Assembly: GCA_017893485.1 (NCBI GenBank)
Contig: CM030365.1
Coordinates: forward strand, 28,666,289-28,730,288
Source of the DNA: Hemerocallis citrina
Taxonomy: Eukaryota > Streptophyta > Magnoliopsida > Asparagales > Asphodelaceae
DNA: 64,000 nt
Direction of reading: 5' to 3'
The notes beneath the pieces are model-generated. The model saw only the letters and a program-made list of their open reading frames with translations, searched no databases and had not been told where the DNA came from. Below are positions 1-12,733 of the stretch, one piece after another. How positions within the stretch are numbered: position 1 is the stretch's first letter; each line of letters begins with the position of its first letter. The position numbers and the translations under genes were made by a program.

Positions 1-1594
1 TCAGATCCATCAAAACCAGGACTTGTGTTGTATTCCATTTTTGATTTCATATCTATACTTTCTGGAAAATTATGAAAATTATTATTTTGAATCTATATAT
101 GTAGGGGATTACCCCAGAATTTTCATGGATTTATTTGATGACTTTGCTTGCTGTTTTTATGTGTTGGAAGTCATTCCCCTGTTTTCTGGCTGTACAGAAA
201 ATCTGTGTTGAAATGACTTTTAAGCCGTGATGTTGCGAACTAGTGTATATCTTTATTATATTTGTTAGAAGCGTGTGAAAGTCTATTTTCCAGATCCTTC
301 GACGGATCAAGATTTGCATGCCTGTAGCTCTGTAAATCACTGATTTAGTGCTGACCAGTCTTGCTGTCCTGATTATGAAACTTGTATATTTTGCTCGTAT
401 ATGTGGATCTTTATTAACCATGCACGCTGATTTGATAACCTGAACTTATACCTGATCCTACCATGCTTATTTGATACTAGTTTACACGTATACATGCATG
501 TTGGATATTAATAACTAAAAGTAATCAAGCCGGGGTATATGGGACAGATCTAGTAGTGGATAGTGCAGAAATGTGTACTCGGAAGAACCTGGTTTGGTTG
601 GAACTTGTTTACATGACATGTGGTGTGTTTGGAGTTGGAACTTGTTTACATGATATTTGGAGTGTTTGGAGTTGAGCTTGTTTACATGATACATGGAGCT
701 TGGAGCTCAATTACTTGCTTGTACCTGAGTATACTGCACTGCATGGTCCCCTACGAAATCTAAAGCGAAACTGTTGTGCTGTAGCAATCATGTAGGATGG
801 GTTGTATGTCGTGCTACCTAGATAGTAATCACATAAGACTTGAACTTAATACAAGAACATGATACATGACATGACACCCACTTGACTACATGATATATGA
901 GACATGAATTACCTGAATATGATACATGATACATGACCACATGACACTTGACACTAGACGCATGTTTATAGGATGCTTGATTTCTGTCGTGACACTTGAC
1001 ACTTTTACCATGCTAGTTTGATTAGGTTGATTTTATACCTATACCATGTGCTAGTTAGTTATCCCAATCCATGTGCTTGTATCCTACTCTATTTTGTGAC
1101 CCGGACTTGCCATTGACGGGTACTTGTGTTTTCTCTTTCCCCTGTCCTGCATTCTATGAATTGCAGATTATAGCGGACAGGTTCGCGATGATGCTGGAGA
1201 TTTGCAGTAGTAGTTGCTTTTGGATAATTATTATCATTTCTGTTTCATGCTAGAACATTATATGTAATTGTGAGACTTGCATTACTTTCGTGCTTGAGAC
1301 TTGATTATTATTTTGTACTTGGGCGATGTGACCCAAGAGAATTAATTATTTTCCAGACTCTGTTTATTTGAGAACCTGGTATTTAATTTCAAGTAATTTA
1401 TGTTGGTGAGTTTGATTCAATGTTGCATGTTGGTTCCATTTCTGCTTCCGACTCTGTTAACTCTGATATATATGTCTATATTGCCTGTGATGTGTTGCAA
1501 GGATTTCACGAAACAGCTTAAGGATGATTATAATCATTTGCTGGGCTTTTGTTACGTACTCGTATTCTGTATTTTTGGGAAGCGGGGCGTGACA
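1..1594 (+). mobile_element. LTR family A, copy A1 (3' part)
   Basis: Right part of a long LTR that begins before the window. It aligns by eye with the intact solo LTR at 47011-50447 (shared block 'ggaaaattatgaaa...attaccccag' near 80-125 and 48870-48935) and ends in the same GCGTGACA. It carries an ACATGA-type short repeat region at about 610-960. The next bases (1595-1599, AACAG) would be its target duplication, but the left flank is outside the window. It lies inside LTR A2, which resumes in inverted orientation at 1595. No real gene; the small ORFs here are incidental. Confidence 0.85.
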
Positions 1595-4500
1595 AACAGT
1601 ATCAGTCTAACAGTCTCAGTCCAACAGTATCAGTCTAACAGTAACAGTCCAACAGTAACAGTTTTGTGTTCTTATAGTCTTGTGTGTATAGCTAGGTAGT
1701 ACTTCATGTGCCCCAAAATCATATCACACGGTTGCTACAACAAACAGTTTCACTTGTAGATTTCGTAGAGGATCATATATGGCCGTGTACTCAAGTATCA
1801 GTAACAGTAACAGTAGCAGTAACAGTCAGAACCTAGTGGTCCTCCTCCGATTACACCCTCCTATAGGGAAGTGTGCAATCAGGTAATCAGTAACAGTAAT
1901 CAGACAGTCAGAACCTATTGGTCCTCCTCCAAGTACACCTTTCTATAGGGAAGTGTGCAGTCAGGTAATCAGCAACAGTAACAGTCAGAACCTATTGGTC
2001 CTCCTCCGAGTACACCTTCCTATAGGAAAGTGTGCAGTCAGGTAATCAGTAACAGTATAACAGATGCTCAGTATGGGAAACACGGGCCCCTTTCTAAGTA
2101 CACATTTCTCTGCTTTCCCACTACTAGATCTATTCCATAAATCCCGGTTTGGTTACTTTTATTATGGTTATCAAGCATACATGAATGTGTACTAAATAGT
2201 ATCAAACTAATATGGTATAATCATTATTAGGTTCAGGAAAACAAATAATTAATCATAGATAATATATAGTCACATAAACGAGCAAAACAGTGTATGTTCA
2301 TATTCAGGACAGCATGATAGTACAGTACTAAAACAGTGATTCTTGTCACTATAGAAATGAAAATATGGATCCGTCGAAGGATATAGAAAATAGACATCCA
2401 CACGAATCTAACGAGTATAATTAAGTCATATAGTACTTCACAACATCTTAACTCAAAACAGGTTCGAAAATAGAAATCATGTTCAGTCAGAAATCAGGAA
2501 AATGAATTCTCAGTCCGTAAAACAGCATTAAAACTTCTCAAATAAATTCAGGAAAAATCTGGGGTATTCCCCTATATGTCTAGTATCAAAATATAAAGTT
2601 TCATAATATTCCAGTAAGAATAGATCAGTCATAAAAAATACCAAAGCATCAAGAAAACATAGTTTAGCGAATCTGGAAATCTCAACACTGCTGTACGAAA
2701 ACTAAGATATCTCGCAACCAGTGAATCGAAATCCAATTCCGCCAAAGGGATATAAAAATAGATAGAATTTACTAACTTTCACATTTCACAAACATTTTTC
2801 ATACAGTATAAGGAATCATAGTGAAAATAGGGTGCTTTACCGAACAGCGGGCAAAATACAGCATGTATAGATTTTAGAAATGAGCATAAAACACTACATA
2901 AAATTTATCAATAAAATTCACCAAAATTCTGAGTACTCCCTAACTTCATAAAGAAACGTTGACCAAAATATTGGATCAGGATAATATGTATAGAATAGTT
3001 CTTGAAAATAGTTTGTTCAACAAAATTAACCCAAAATAGAATCTGGAATAGATCGACACATCTGTACTAAAACAGTCATAACTCAGTCATAAGAAAACAA
3101 AATCAAGTAAGGTCAGAGGGGTTTGAAAATAGATGAAATTATCTAAAACTCTTATTTTATACCGAAATTAAGATACTGACTTCAAGACAGTCCAAAATAG
3201 CAAACCAAACGGATCAGCGACAAAATACAGATTTTTCCTTTTAACAACAACTCAACATATATTCAAGAAAATTGATCCAAACTTGAAATAAAGTCTACCA
3301 AGTGTGTCTAAACATCATGAATTAGGGTTATTAACATGTCCACACCAAATATATCATATGGGTCTCAACCAAAACACGAATTCTCACCAAAGTCTCACAT
3401 ACGTGATCAAAATCAAGAACGGGCGAATCCTAGGTTAATTCATGTCCATATTGTGTCGTAATTTTTCTATGGCCAAATTATCACAATAGAGACAAAACCC
3501 ATCAAGGAAAAATGCAAACACGAGTTGTCTCTAGACCCAACTACACTATAGGTGAACTTTGGACTTGTATCAAACAAATAAATTGGAGTACAAGTTACTT
3601 GCCTGGAAGACGACGATGAACAACACAAGAGCAAGAATAACGGGACGGATCTCGGGGCACGAACACAACACATGGATGGATCACGAACAAAAATCATGAG
3701 CCAACGGATCACACGAACCGAAGCGAGCAAACGAACTCAAACGAACCAACGGGAACACACCCCACAATCGAAGATGAGATCAAAACCAAGATAGATGATG
3801 ATGATGAGATCCAACGGCCATATCATGATGATCATGATGAAGATCGACGACTATGATCAAGAGATCAAGAATCAAGATCATGAACAGGATCAATCGGACG
3901 GCTCATAATCAAGATGATCAAACCTACATCAACAGCACACCCATAGGCTTCTCCGATGGTGGGTGGCAGCTGGCGGCAAGGCAGAGGATGCTAGGCAGCG
4001 GCCGTAGGTGGCTGCAGCGGCAGAGAACGACTGGGGGTCTGCTGGACTGGTGTTGCCGACTGGCTCTGTCGCGACTGGATGGTGCAACACAGGTGGAGCT
4101 ACGGCAGCGACTGGCACGTTGCAACGAGCTGGTAGTGCGCGGTTGTTGCAATGCTATTGACGACCAGCTGAGGTGGGGCAGTCTGGCATCGCGTGGGATG
4201 CTGCTGGACTGTAGAGGCGTTGCGATTGACTGTTGTCACTGTGGTCGTGCGGCGCGACGTAGGGGGAGGGGATAGGGATGGAGAGGATGAGGCTCGGGGC
4301 TGTGCGACGCATGGTGGAAGACGAGGAAGAAGGGCGGCTGGGTTTCTGCATAGGGGAGACGAAAAGGTAGGGGGGTTATAAATAGGTAGATGGGTTTAGG
4401 GTTTATAACGGGTCTGGTAGGCTAACGGGTAGTGGGTTGTGGGTAGGGAATGCTGGGTTTGGGTAGATTTAAATAGGGTATGGGTTGGGCTGTTGGGAAT

Positions 4501-4621
4501 TGGGTATGGGTTTAAATAGGGAATTGGGTTTAAAATTTAAAAAATGGGTTTTATAGAAATCCAATTAGAAAACTCAAAATAACTAATAAAATACAATTTA
4601 TAAAATAATGTAATTTATAAC

Positions 4622-4655
<34 letters not shown>

Positions 4656-4937
4656 CAAATAACAACACTAGCAAAATAATACGGATAGTAACAATATTAA
4701 TAATAATAAAAATGATAAAAATAATAAAAGTAATAATAACAATAATAAGAACTGTATTAAATACAAAAATCAAAGAAAAATAGTTACAACTAAAATTATT
4801 GATCAAAAGTAGATTTTAATAGAAAATCCAATAATACATTTTTACAAAAGAAATTCAAAAACCGGAAAATGATTTGTGAAATTTTTTAAAATACAGAAAA
4901 TACACAAAAATACATTTTTGGAAAAACAGGGGTTACA
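1595..4937 (-). mobile_element. LTR family A, copy A2 (5' part, reverse)
   Basis: Reverse-oriented LTR of the same family as 47011-50447. Its TGTAACCCCTG start is read on the minus strand at 4937. The terminal part lies beyond A1 and outside the window. At about 1595-2060 it carries an AACAGT short repeat where other copies carry different units. A GC-rich leader block (about 3950-4380) holds a TATA-like sequence on the minus strand near 4375-4385. The ORFs of 60-140 codons at 3853-4381 lie in this leader on both strands and have no recognisable domain. A2 is inserted in A3; TCATG at 4938-4942 would be one copy of its target duplication. Confidence 0.82.
4622..4654. repeat. (AAT)n microsatellite
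   Basis: About 11 perfect AAT/ATA units inside LTR A2, followed by a looser AAT-rich tract to about 4750. Confidence 0.9.
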
Positions 4938-6320
4938 TCATGAAACATGGCAACATATAGTAATAACAGCCATGAATCATCACGAATCATGACAACATAT
5001 AATCAAATAGTAATAACAGGCATAAATCATGTAGTCATAAAACGTGGAAACAGGTAATGGGAAACACGGTACCCCTTCTGAGTACACATACATATATTGT
5101 CCACTACTAAGGTCTTTCCCTTAACCCCGACTTGGTTATTTGTTATTATTATCAAACAGGCATGTATGTGTGCAAACGAGCAAGAGTAACATGGCATGAA
5201 CAAGTAATAGATTCAGGTTGGAAGATAAACATGCACAGGTGAAAGATAACTCATAAAAGATTGGGACAACGAAAATTCTAGTTCAGGACAGCAAGACAGT
5301 ACTGCACTAAATCTGGGATTCCTGTTGCCACACATATGCAAACCTGGATCCATCAAAAAATCTGGAAAATAGACTCTTGGCTGAATCCAGCAAATATATA
5401 TAAGTCATATGGTATTTCACAAAAATAGGACTCAAAACAGATTTGTATCCAGAAACGTGTTAAGCCAGAAATCAGAAGTTTGTACAATAGCATAAAAACT
5501 TACTGGTTAAATCCAAGCAAAATCTGGAGTATTTCCTAGTATGTATAGTATCAGAAAATAAAGTTTCATAATTTTCCAACATATATAGAATAGTCAAATA
5601 AAATAAGAAAACAACGAGATACAGCAAATTTGTAAATCTGAAGTCATAACCACTGCAGTACTAAAATAGTAATATCTTACAAAATATAAATCGAAATCCA
5701 GATCCATCAAAAGGGTGATAAAATAGACACAGTCGGCTACAATTCATATTCACAAATTTTTTATAGACAGCAAATGGAATCAGGTCGAAATTATGTTTCC
5801 TTACTGAACAGTATGAAGATTTTGCATGTATAGTAGTTATTCGCAAGTGTAAAATAGTTCATAAAAGTCAAGGAGGAGGGTTTTGGGGAGAACAGGGGAG
5901 TAACGGGTTAGGGGTGTATAGGGTATTGGTTTCGGGTCCAAGGGGGTTTTAATGGGTAGGGTTAACAAAAGGTGTTAAATAGGATCCAATAGGGTATTTG
6001 AATAGGATTGGGTATAAATAGATCAAATAAAAAAAAGAGATGATCCAAAAATAACGAGGTGGGAACAAAATGAATAAATAAGATAGGACATGAACAATTA
6101 GAATAATGAGGATCAAAATAATAATGGCTCGATGAAACAGAGACGAAACAATTAGGTTACAATAGAATCAAGAAACTCAAGTAAGAAGGCGACAAATCAA
6201 TTAAATGGATATATAGAAAATAAAGATCCAATATACGGTCCAAAAAGAGATACAATGAGAATAAATACACAAAAAGAGAAATACACCCAAAAATACATAA
6301 AATGAAAAACAGAGGTTACA
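4938..6320 (-). mobile_element. LTR family A, copy A3 (5' part, reverse)
   Basis: Reverse LTR whose start (TGTAACCTCTG on the minus strand) is at 6320. It reads leftwards to 4938, where LTR A2 interrupts it. It covers the same span of the family as solo LTR A in fewer bases, so it is a shorter, diverged subfamily member. It sits directly in the 3' part of the E1 antisense gene: 6321 onward matches the block after exon 3 of that gene in E2 and E3. No gene inside; the ORF at 5661-5846 is incidental. Confidence 0.8.
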
Positions 6321-6462
6321 ATTTTCATTGCAAAAGTAAAAGATACAACTAGCGGTGGCCAGTCTGCTCTAAGGCGTCCTTAAAAATAGAAAAATAAGAC
6401 AAAGACAACTACAATATAAGAATATGAAGGGAGGTCAAAGATCGACCTTAGTCGATTGAGCC

Positions 6463-8160
6463 CTAAGGGAATAAGTTCCTGACCAACCCCTTCAGTTGCT
6501 TCGGGGCCACCACTACGGCAGACAGGGGGTCCGGTGCGACCTCTTGCTCCTCTTCTTCAACCTCTTCATCGTCCTCGCCCTCGTCTACCTTGACGCCTTC
6601 GGGGACGGGGTTATATAGAGTGTACCCCGATGGGGTCATAAAGAGTGTACCCCAATGTTTTGAACCCGGGAGTTCACGCCTTCGCGTGAAGAAGGGCTCT
6701 GACGTACGCCTTCTCCATGTTCCCTCGGAGGTAGCCCTTTGCTTCATCCTGTGCAAACTTCACCGCTTCATCCTTCTCCGCGGCAGCTTTCTCCCTCTCT
6801 CGAACCAACTGCTGCTCCAATCGAGCTTTCTCATATTTTGACTTGACGAAGGCAGATTCCAAGAGCACGATCTGCCCCGACTGCGTTTCAGACACGCGAG
6901 TCATCTAGTCGAGCAGCTTCTGAGACTTAGCATGCTTGCCCTATCTTTGTCGCTCGCCACCTTTAGTTCGGTCTCTTGCTCGGCCATTCACTTCATCAAG
7001 TGGCCGAAGTGGCAAGTGATCTGTGAAAAAAGATGTTTAAGTCTACATTCATCAAATATAAAACAACAAAACTAATCAAAAAAGAACAAGAGCTTACTGC
7101 CATGTTGGCCCTAGCGATCTGTAAAGCATCTTCGCCAACTGACCCCACGTCCATTGCAGCTCGGTCCTTTGGGGTCGCAAGTTGGTCAATCGCTTGCATG
7201 CAAGAAGCCGAGTCGCTAAGAAAACTATCGTGTTTCATCATACGCCAGTTTGGGACAAAAAGTCTCTTGTGCTCCTCCGTCATAACGGTCTCTGCGGCGG
7301 CAGTAAGGGGGGGGGACTCAAGAGCGAGAGCAGCCCCTAGAGTAAAAACCCCGGCCGAGGCAATAGCCGGTGCAAATGGCGGCAATCAAAGGTCTACCAC
7401 AGGGGACTCGCTCATCTGACCCCTGCAGCTTTCGAAGCAGAGATCTTTGCAGTTACTCTCTTCCTCTTCCTCTTCCTCTCCTCGGGGGCCTTGACACTAA
7501 GCGTTGTTTGCTCCGAGATCATCGAATCGAATTCCATATCGGGATCCTCTGCAAGAAAAGGCACATATTAGTTAAAACACAAGATATAGCAGCGCAGACA
7601 ACAAGTAAAGAAACAAAATTAAAGATGCATTGATGTTCATCTCCCAAAGTTCTCGTAAATAAGACCCCCCCCCCCGAATAGATGTTCTTCCGTGACTTCT
7701 CTCCAATCTAAGGAATGCCGATCTAAAAGCATCCTGACCATCTCGTCCTCCTCGGGACTCAGGATAGGTTCGGACCTTGCCCTCTTCAGCACTGTCCTTC
7801 CACCTCGTGGGTATCTCCTAAGGCTGGCTACTATGGACTATGAAGAACTTCTCTTTTCAAAATTTGATCGAGTCAGGATTCTCGATCAACTTTACACCTC
7901 GGTGAGGAGTAAGATAAAACCTATACCGACCTGTTCTTCTAATAAACCTTGTATAGCTTCCTCAAGATGCTCAGTCGAGGCTCGATCCCTGCCGCCTAAT
8001 AGTGAAGCACGAAGCTGTTCACATATCACCACATGTTCGACATGAATTGGATGGGGCTTAAGCCGAACCATCGAAGAACTTCGGCAGTAAAGGGGAGGAG
8101 AGGAAGACGAAGCCCCGCATGGAAGGCATTAAAAGAGAAGAAACAACGTCAGGAGAGATC
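6463..8160 (-). pseudogene. E1 antisense gene: end of exon 1, exons 2 and 3
   Basis: Second part of the gene carried on the strand opposite to gag-pol in Tat-type element E1. By comparison with the E2-E4 copies: end of exon 1 about 7666-8160, exon 2 about 7098-7548, exon 3 about 6463-7020. Each junction has GT/AG-like sites (CAG at 7549-7551 and 7021-7023 on the minus strand). Exon 2 holds the conserved block with TEEHKRLFVPNW, then CMQAIDQLATPKDRAAM. Exon 3 is a coiled coil (EKARLEQQLVREREKAAAEK) ending in a Glu-rich acidic tail. Stops and a frame change show decay. The exon 4 region is lost to LTR A3 on the left. Function unknown. Confidence 0.6.
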
Positions 8161-8165
8161 GGTGT

Positions 8166-11100
8166 TGTCACAATTCTGATTTTTGCCAAATGTGTCTTGT
8201 AAACGAATTAAGTGCTACTAGTTATGGGAAATTACATTTCTGGTTAAAGAAATTATTTTCTTACTAATAACCTACAATTATGCATGTGTATATGAACATA
8301 TACACATACATGTACGTATTGAACGGGACTTGTGAACCCAAATGAAACCAAACAAAGCCAACCACACTTGAACCAAGCCAATTGGGTTAAACCCATAGAT
8401 GGAGGGCCACCACTTTGAGGAGGGAAAAAGGAGAGAAGGAAATGGGGCTAGGGTTTCTTAGGGGTTTGAACAAAAGACAACATGATGAGTTTGTAAGAAC
8501 CCCATCACATCACCACCTAATTGAGCCTACCCTTTGCATGATGAGACATTTCTCATCTTCCCCATGCCTCTCAAAATCCGGCCACACCTCTCTCCCCCTC
8601 TCTTCTCTTTGATTTAAAACCTCCTCCACTCCTCCATTCACTCTTACAAACTCCTACTACTCTTACTCTATTCCTATACCTCCAAACCCTATTACTAATA
8701 TACTTAGCTACTGATTTGGGGAGAGAAGAAGAAGGAAAGCCAAGGAGAATAAGAAACAAGTGCCAAAGCAAAGGAGAAGAATCAAGGATCTAGAAGAGTC
8801 AAGGAGGAGGTCTCTTAACCGAAGAACAAGCTACTACCAAGGTGGGTGTTTCCAATATCTTGTGTTTTTGTTCTTGGATGATTAAAATGATGTTTGATGA
8901 CTAAAAAAATGACATGCATGCTATAGGAATGAACTTAGACAACTCGTTTGTGTTAAGTAGTCCAAAACAGAAATTTCCTGTTAAAAGACTGAATTTTGGG
9001 GGTTAGTCCGTAGCTCATTGCATGAACACCACTTGGAATTTTGATCTGAAATTTTTAGAGGATGATCATATAGGTGTCTTACAACTTCAGTAATTTGTAT
9101 GGATTTTTATGATTTTTCCTGCTATTTAAATAAAATACGAACTTGCATGCTGGTCAGAATAGAAAGAAACAGTTTTTACGGTTACCGTTGTGGAAAGAAT
9201 GACTTGGATCTCACTGCATGCTTATGGTATTGATATGAAATTTTAGTATGTTATTATTGGATGTATCTAAGAACTAAGTTTTAAATTTTATGAGATTTGG
9301 ACCACTGTAGCTATGTCAATAAAATCCTGCAAGTTGAACTAGATATTTTAGTGAGCAGAACTACTGTTGATTCTGCCCTGTTTTTGGATGATACTCAAAA
9401 GGACATAAATGAAAATATACTTGGTAGAATCACTTGATTTTTGAGAGTGTTGTAAAATCATGTTTCAGGAACTAGATTCTAAAATTTCATGATGATCTAA
9501 CACCATATACTATTTTAATCTGATTTTACTCGATGACTGTGTTGACATGATGTTCTATTCTGAGATTCTGTACACTTGTTAAAGATGAGACCATAAGACT
9601 TTGTAAACGACCTTGTATGAATGAACTTGAAACTAAGAAGTTTTAGTAGACACATAGAACTTTATGGAATGATCAATAAATCTTTATTTGGACAAGTATT
9701 CGATTTTATATGATTTTTACAAGTGACGACAGAAACACAAGAAATCTTAGAGCTTACTGTTTTGCACCATGATCATTGAGATGAGTCTAAACTAGTATCT
9801 TGTTGGATTAAAGTTGCTGTTTGAGGACAAGACTCATGTTATAGATGTGTACTTGGTTTAGGACATAAGTGATCTAAAGTTTCTTGCTAAGAGTGGTCCA
9901 TAGTTGCTTGTAGACCCTATTATTAGACTGCAGTGTTCAATGTTTTGAAGTGAAAATTGTATTAGATGTTGGGGTATGGTTGTAAACCACTTTGGGATGA
10001 TATTCATGCCCATTGTATGTTTGTACTTGCAGTCTACTTTGAGTAGAAGCATGGGGAGCGACCGATCGCGTTTCCTCAAGGGAACGGGACCGGAATGGCT
10101 CCGTTTTGGCATAAAAGCCAAGTGTGTGCTTGCTGTTTGGAAACTTGAATTGTTGCTTTTAGGACCCCTAGAGCCCTTTTTTGAGTATTTGTGGGTTAGG
10201 ACTTACTCCTAGTGTAGTATACCTTTTGGGATACATTGGTTAAGTTGAGGCCCTAAGATTATGTCTGGTTGAAAAATCTAGTTGGATAGAATGTCACATC
10301 GAATGCGTCAGAGGGGATGACTTGTGCGCCGATGTGCTTATTGTACATGGATGGATTCCATGGGTTGTGTTTGGAGCTGCCACTTTTTGAGGAACGTGGA
10401 GCATTAAGTTTAGCAGAAAGCTATTTGTTAGTCGGGCCGAGGTTGCGATCTAACTCCAAGCGTCAACGTGGTTGCGGCAATCGATGGGGACGATTTGCCA
10501 TGGGTTCGTGCCGAGGTGGGTCAACCATTGGGCCGAACGAGAGGGCTGGTTGAGTCCTAGTGTGGAATGGGTTGAGACCCAGTATTGATAAAGGTGACCT
10601 AACTAGGGAGAGTCTACAAAATGGAATTGGACTAGTTGTTCATAGCAAGCAAGTTGAATATCTAGTTAGGGATTCGGGAAATAGTGGGCTTATCGCCTAA
10701 CTAAGAGGATGGATAATATGGGAAAATGGAAGAAAAATCAGAGGTTGACTAGCGTGATGGTTTTAGAAATTGGTCTATGAAGCAGATCTTGAATTCAAAC
10801 TTATTCTTTAATCTGGGAGTGGGGTAGCTTGGTATTTTGGTAGGGCTAGATCGAGTCTTGGTTGTTAGTAAGGACAGGTACTAGCGATGGTGTTCACTTG
10901 TCAGGGGGACGTTGTCTCGACTGCAAGTTTTGCTCTAGTGTAAGAACGAGTGTAGCAGAGTTGGGAAAACCTTATATCCGTCATGTCCTTTGTTGACCGA
11001 TGCGGGCAGGAGGTTCTTAGAGGAAGTCCCCACAGAGCGAGGCTCTACGAGAAAGATCCTAAGTTCTCCGGCGTGGGGGGGGGGTGCCCGTATAGCTTTT

Positions 11101-11997
11101 GGTGAGGTCTGGGGAGACAACATATCGTGTAAGCCTGATGTGGAATACGGTCAGTGTATCGGGTAAGCCAATTTGATTACAGTTACGTAGGGTAAGCCTG
11201 CAACTAACCATGGTTTCAGTCATGCAGGGTAAGCCTCTGACTGACTAGTCACGCAGGGGTAGGCATGCGGGCTGGAGTCCCGGTCATAATGGGTAAAACT
11301 AAAAGAGGATTTAACACCACTAGTGACTAGCAGGGTAAGCCTGCAGCCTCACCATCACTGGAATTAGAAACAGAAGAAAGCACAAGGTTAGGATGCATGA
11401 CGAGGGATCGAGCCCTACAATCAGGAGATGCGAACTCTTTGGAAAGTATGTAGTATGGGATGCATACGTTTTCACTGAGTTAATTTTGGGGAAGTATGTA
11501 GTATGGGATGCATACGTTCCCAAATAAAGTGCATTAGAGTAAGTGCATCGTGTGCATTCTTTGTTTTGTGCAATAGATAGGGCCATGGCATACACCGACA
11601 CTTGTTTGACATCACCTTTTTCTTTACATCAAATATTATTTGTGATTGTTGAGGTTGGAATTGCTATGTTATGGCATAGAGAGGATGGCCGAAAATAGTA
11701 TTTCGTCATTTATAATTAATTGACGTGCCCACAGTTATCAGTGCAGGACTACCGAGTTGGGAGCACGGGAAAGCTGTAGCAGGGGAAAGCGTCCAAGTGA
11801 AAGTTACTGTCCAAATTGAACTGTACATTCTTGTTGTAACAATTAATTGTAATTGTTGTAATCATTGGACATTGTAATAACAATTTGATATAATAAAAGT
11901 TTTTAATTTCCTGTGATTTTTGTTGTGTTGTGACTCATTTGAAGAAAGATCCTGGAGAGTGTCACGAGTTCCTATGTTAGGAATTTCTGGCGCTACA
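8166..11997 (+). mobile_element. Solo LTR, family G (TSD GGTGT)
   Basis: A 3832-bp LTR from TGTCACAATTCTG to GGCGCTACA, flanked by GGTGT at 8161-8165 and 11998-12002. It interrupts exon 1 of the E1 antisense gene; the reading on the two sides rejoins when it is removed. The layout matches the other long LTRs here: a leader of about 8600-8840 ending in a splice-donor-like AAGGTGGGT, then a long AT-rich part, then a short-repeat region (11120-11345). No PBS, PPT or coding domain, so it is a solo LTR. The internal ORFs show no recognised domain. Probably long-LTR Ty3/Gypsy, lineage not assignable. Confidence 0.9.
11123..11345 (+). repeat. GGGTAAGCC short interspersed repeat in LTR G
   Basis: The nonamer GGGTAAGCC or close variants recurs about every 25-45 bp (near 11123, 11164, 11191, 11230, 11257, 11289 and 11334), often followed by TGCA/CTGCAG. 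The core GGTAAG resembles a 5' splice site. Confidence 0.6.
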
Positions 11998-12002
11998 GGT
12001 GT

Positions 12003-12396
12003 ACAAGCTCTATACCTGGGCCCGGTAGTATAAGTCCGTACTCCCTCAGAATCATGAAGCAACCTCAGATTACGCGCAAACTCTTCTCTATGAGAATTGT
12101 GGGGATGTCATCCACCTCTGAGCATTCGCGAGGCTCACTCTCCTCGTACAAATGCGCCATACCATGCTCGACTCGAGAAAGGAGATCGACAGAATAATCT
12201 CTAACTTGGCCGAGGCCCGATAAGGTGCTCGACAACCTACCGAGCTCCCCCACATGTCGTCGACCATCTACGATCTCTTCGACTATAACTGATTCCACCA
12301 CCTTCTTCCCTCGATCTCCCCAACTCGGGATGGAGTGCGACCTATCTTCGACTTGTCCGGAGGGGAGGTCTCTCCTCCGGAAGACACCCTAGACAT
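12003..12396 (-). pseudogene. E1 antisense gene: start of exon 1
   Basis: N-terminal part of the E1 antisense gene. The minus-strand ATG at 12396-12394 (ATGTCTAGGG) matches the starts in E4 (53385) and E2 (15526). It reads ...RRHVGELGRLSSTL... and then RCFM-like and GPG-like blocks that align with the E2 and E4 proteins. It has an in-frame stop just after LRVI (about 12065). The solo LTR G insertion at 8161-12002 separates it from the rest of the gene at 6463-8160. The intact family protein would start with a Ser/Thr-rich stretch and lead into the Transposase_28-like domain. Confidence 0.62.
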
Positions 12397-12424
12397 CTTT
12401 GATAAAATAAATATCTATAAATAA

Positions 12425-12428
<4 letters not shown>

Positions 12429-12482
<54 letters not shown>
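12429..12482. repeat. (AT)27 microsatellite
   Basis: Uninterrupted AT dinucleotide run of about 54 bp just upstream of the start codon of the E1 antisense gene, within its 5' untranslated region or leader. Confidence 0.97.
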
Positions 12483-12483
<1 letters not shown>

Positions 12484-12485
<2 letters not shown>

Positions 12486-12733
12486 CTTGGATGTGATGGC
12501 TACAGTCGGAATTCTCGCTGGAAAAAGAGAGATGCCCGGAATGCTCTGACAACTCTGATATGAGCAAAGAAAATTCTGAGAAGTAAGAAGTGAGAAATGA
12601 GGGGGGTGGAAGATTTATAGATTGAGAGGCGGCTCTTGGACATCTTGGGCCTTTAAGGCCGTTAAAAAGCCCAAGGATAGGGAAAGCCCACGAAATAAGG
12701 AGGCTAAACGACAAGGAAAAGGTGCCAAAAAAG
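12484..12733 (-). promoter_or_regulatory. Promoter and leader of the E1 antisense gene
   Basis: Lies between the start codon and the 120-bp array. On the minus strand a TATA-like CTATAAAT at 12620-12613 is followed by a pyrimidine-rich, gene-like leader (CACCCCCCTCATTTCTC). The same position in E2 (15246-15525) has a similar pyrimidine-rich leader. Assignment is by position and motif only. Confidence 0.45.
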
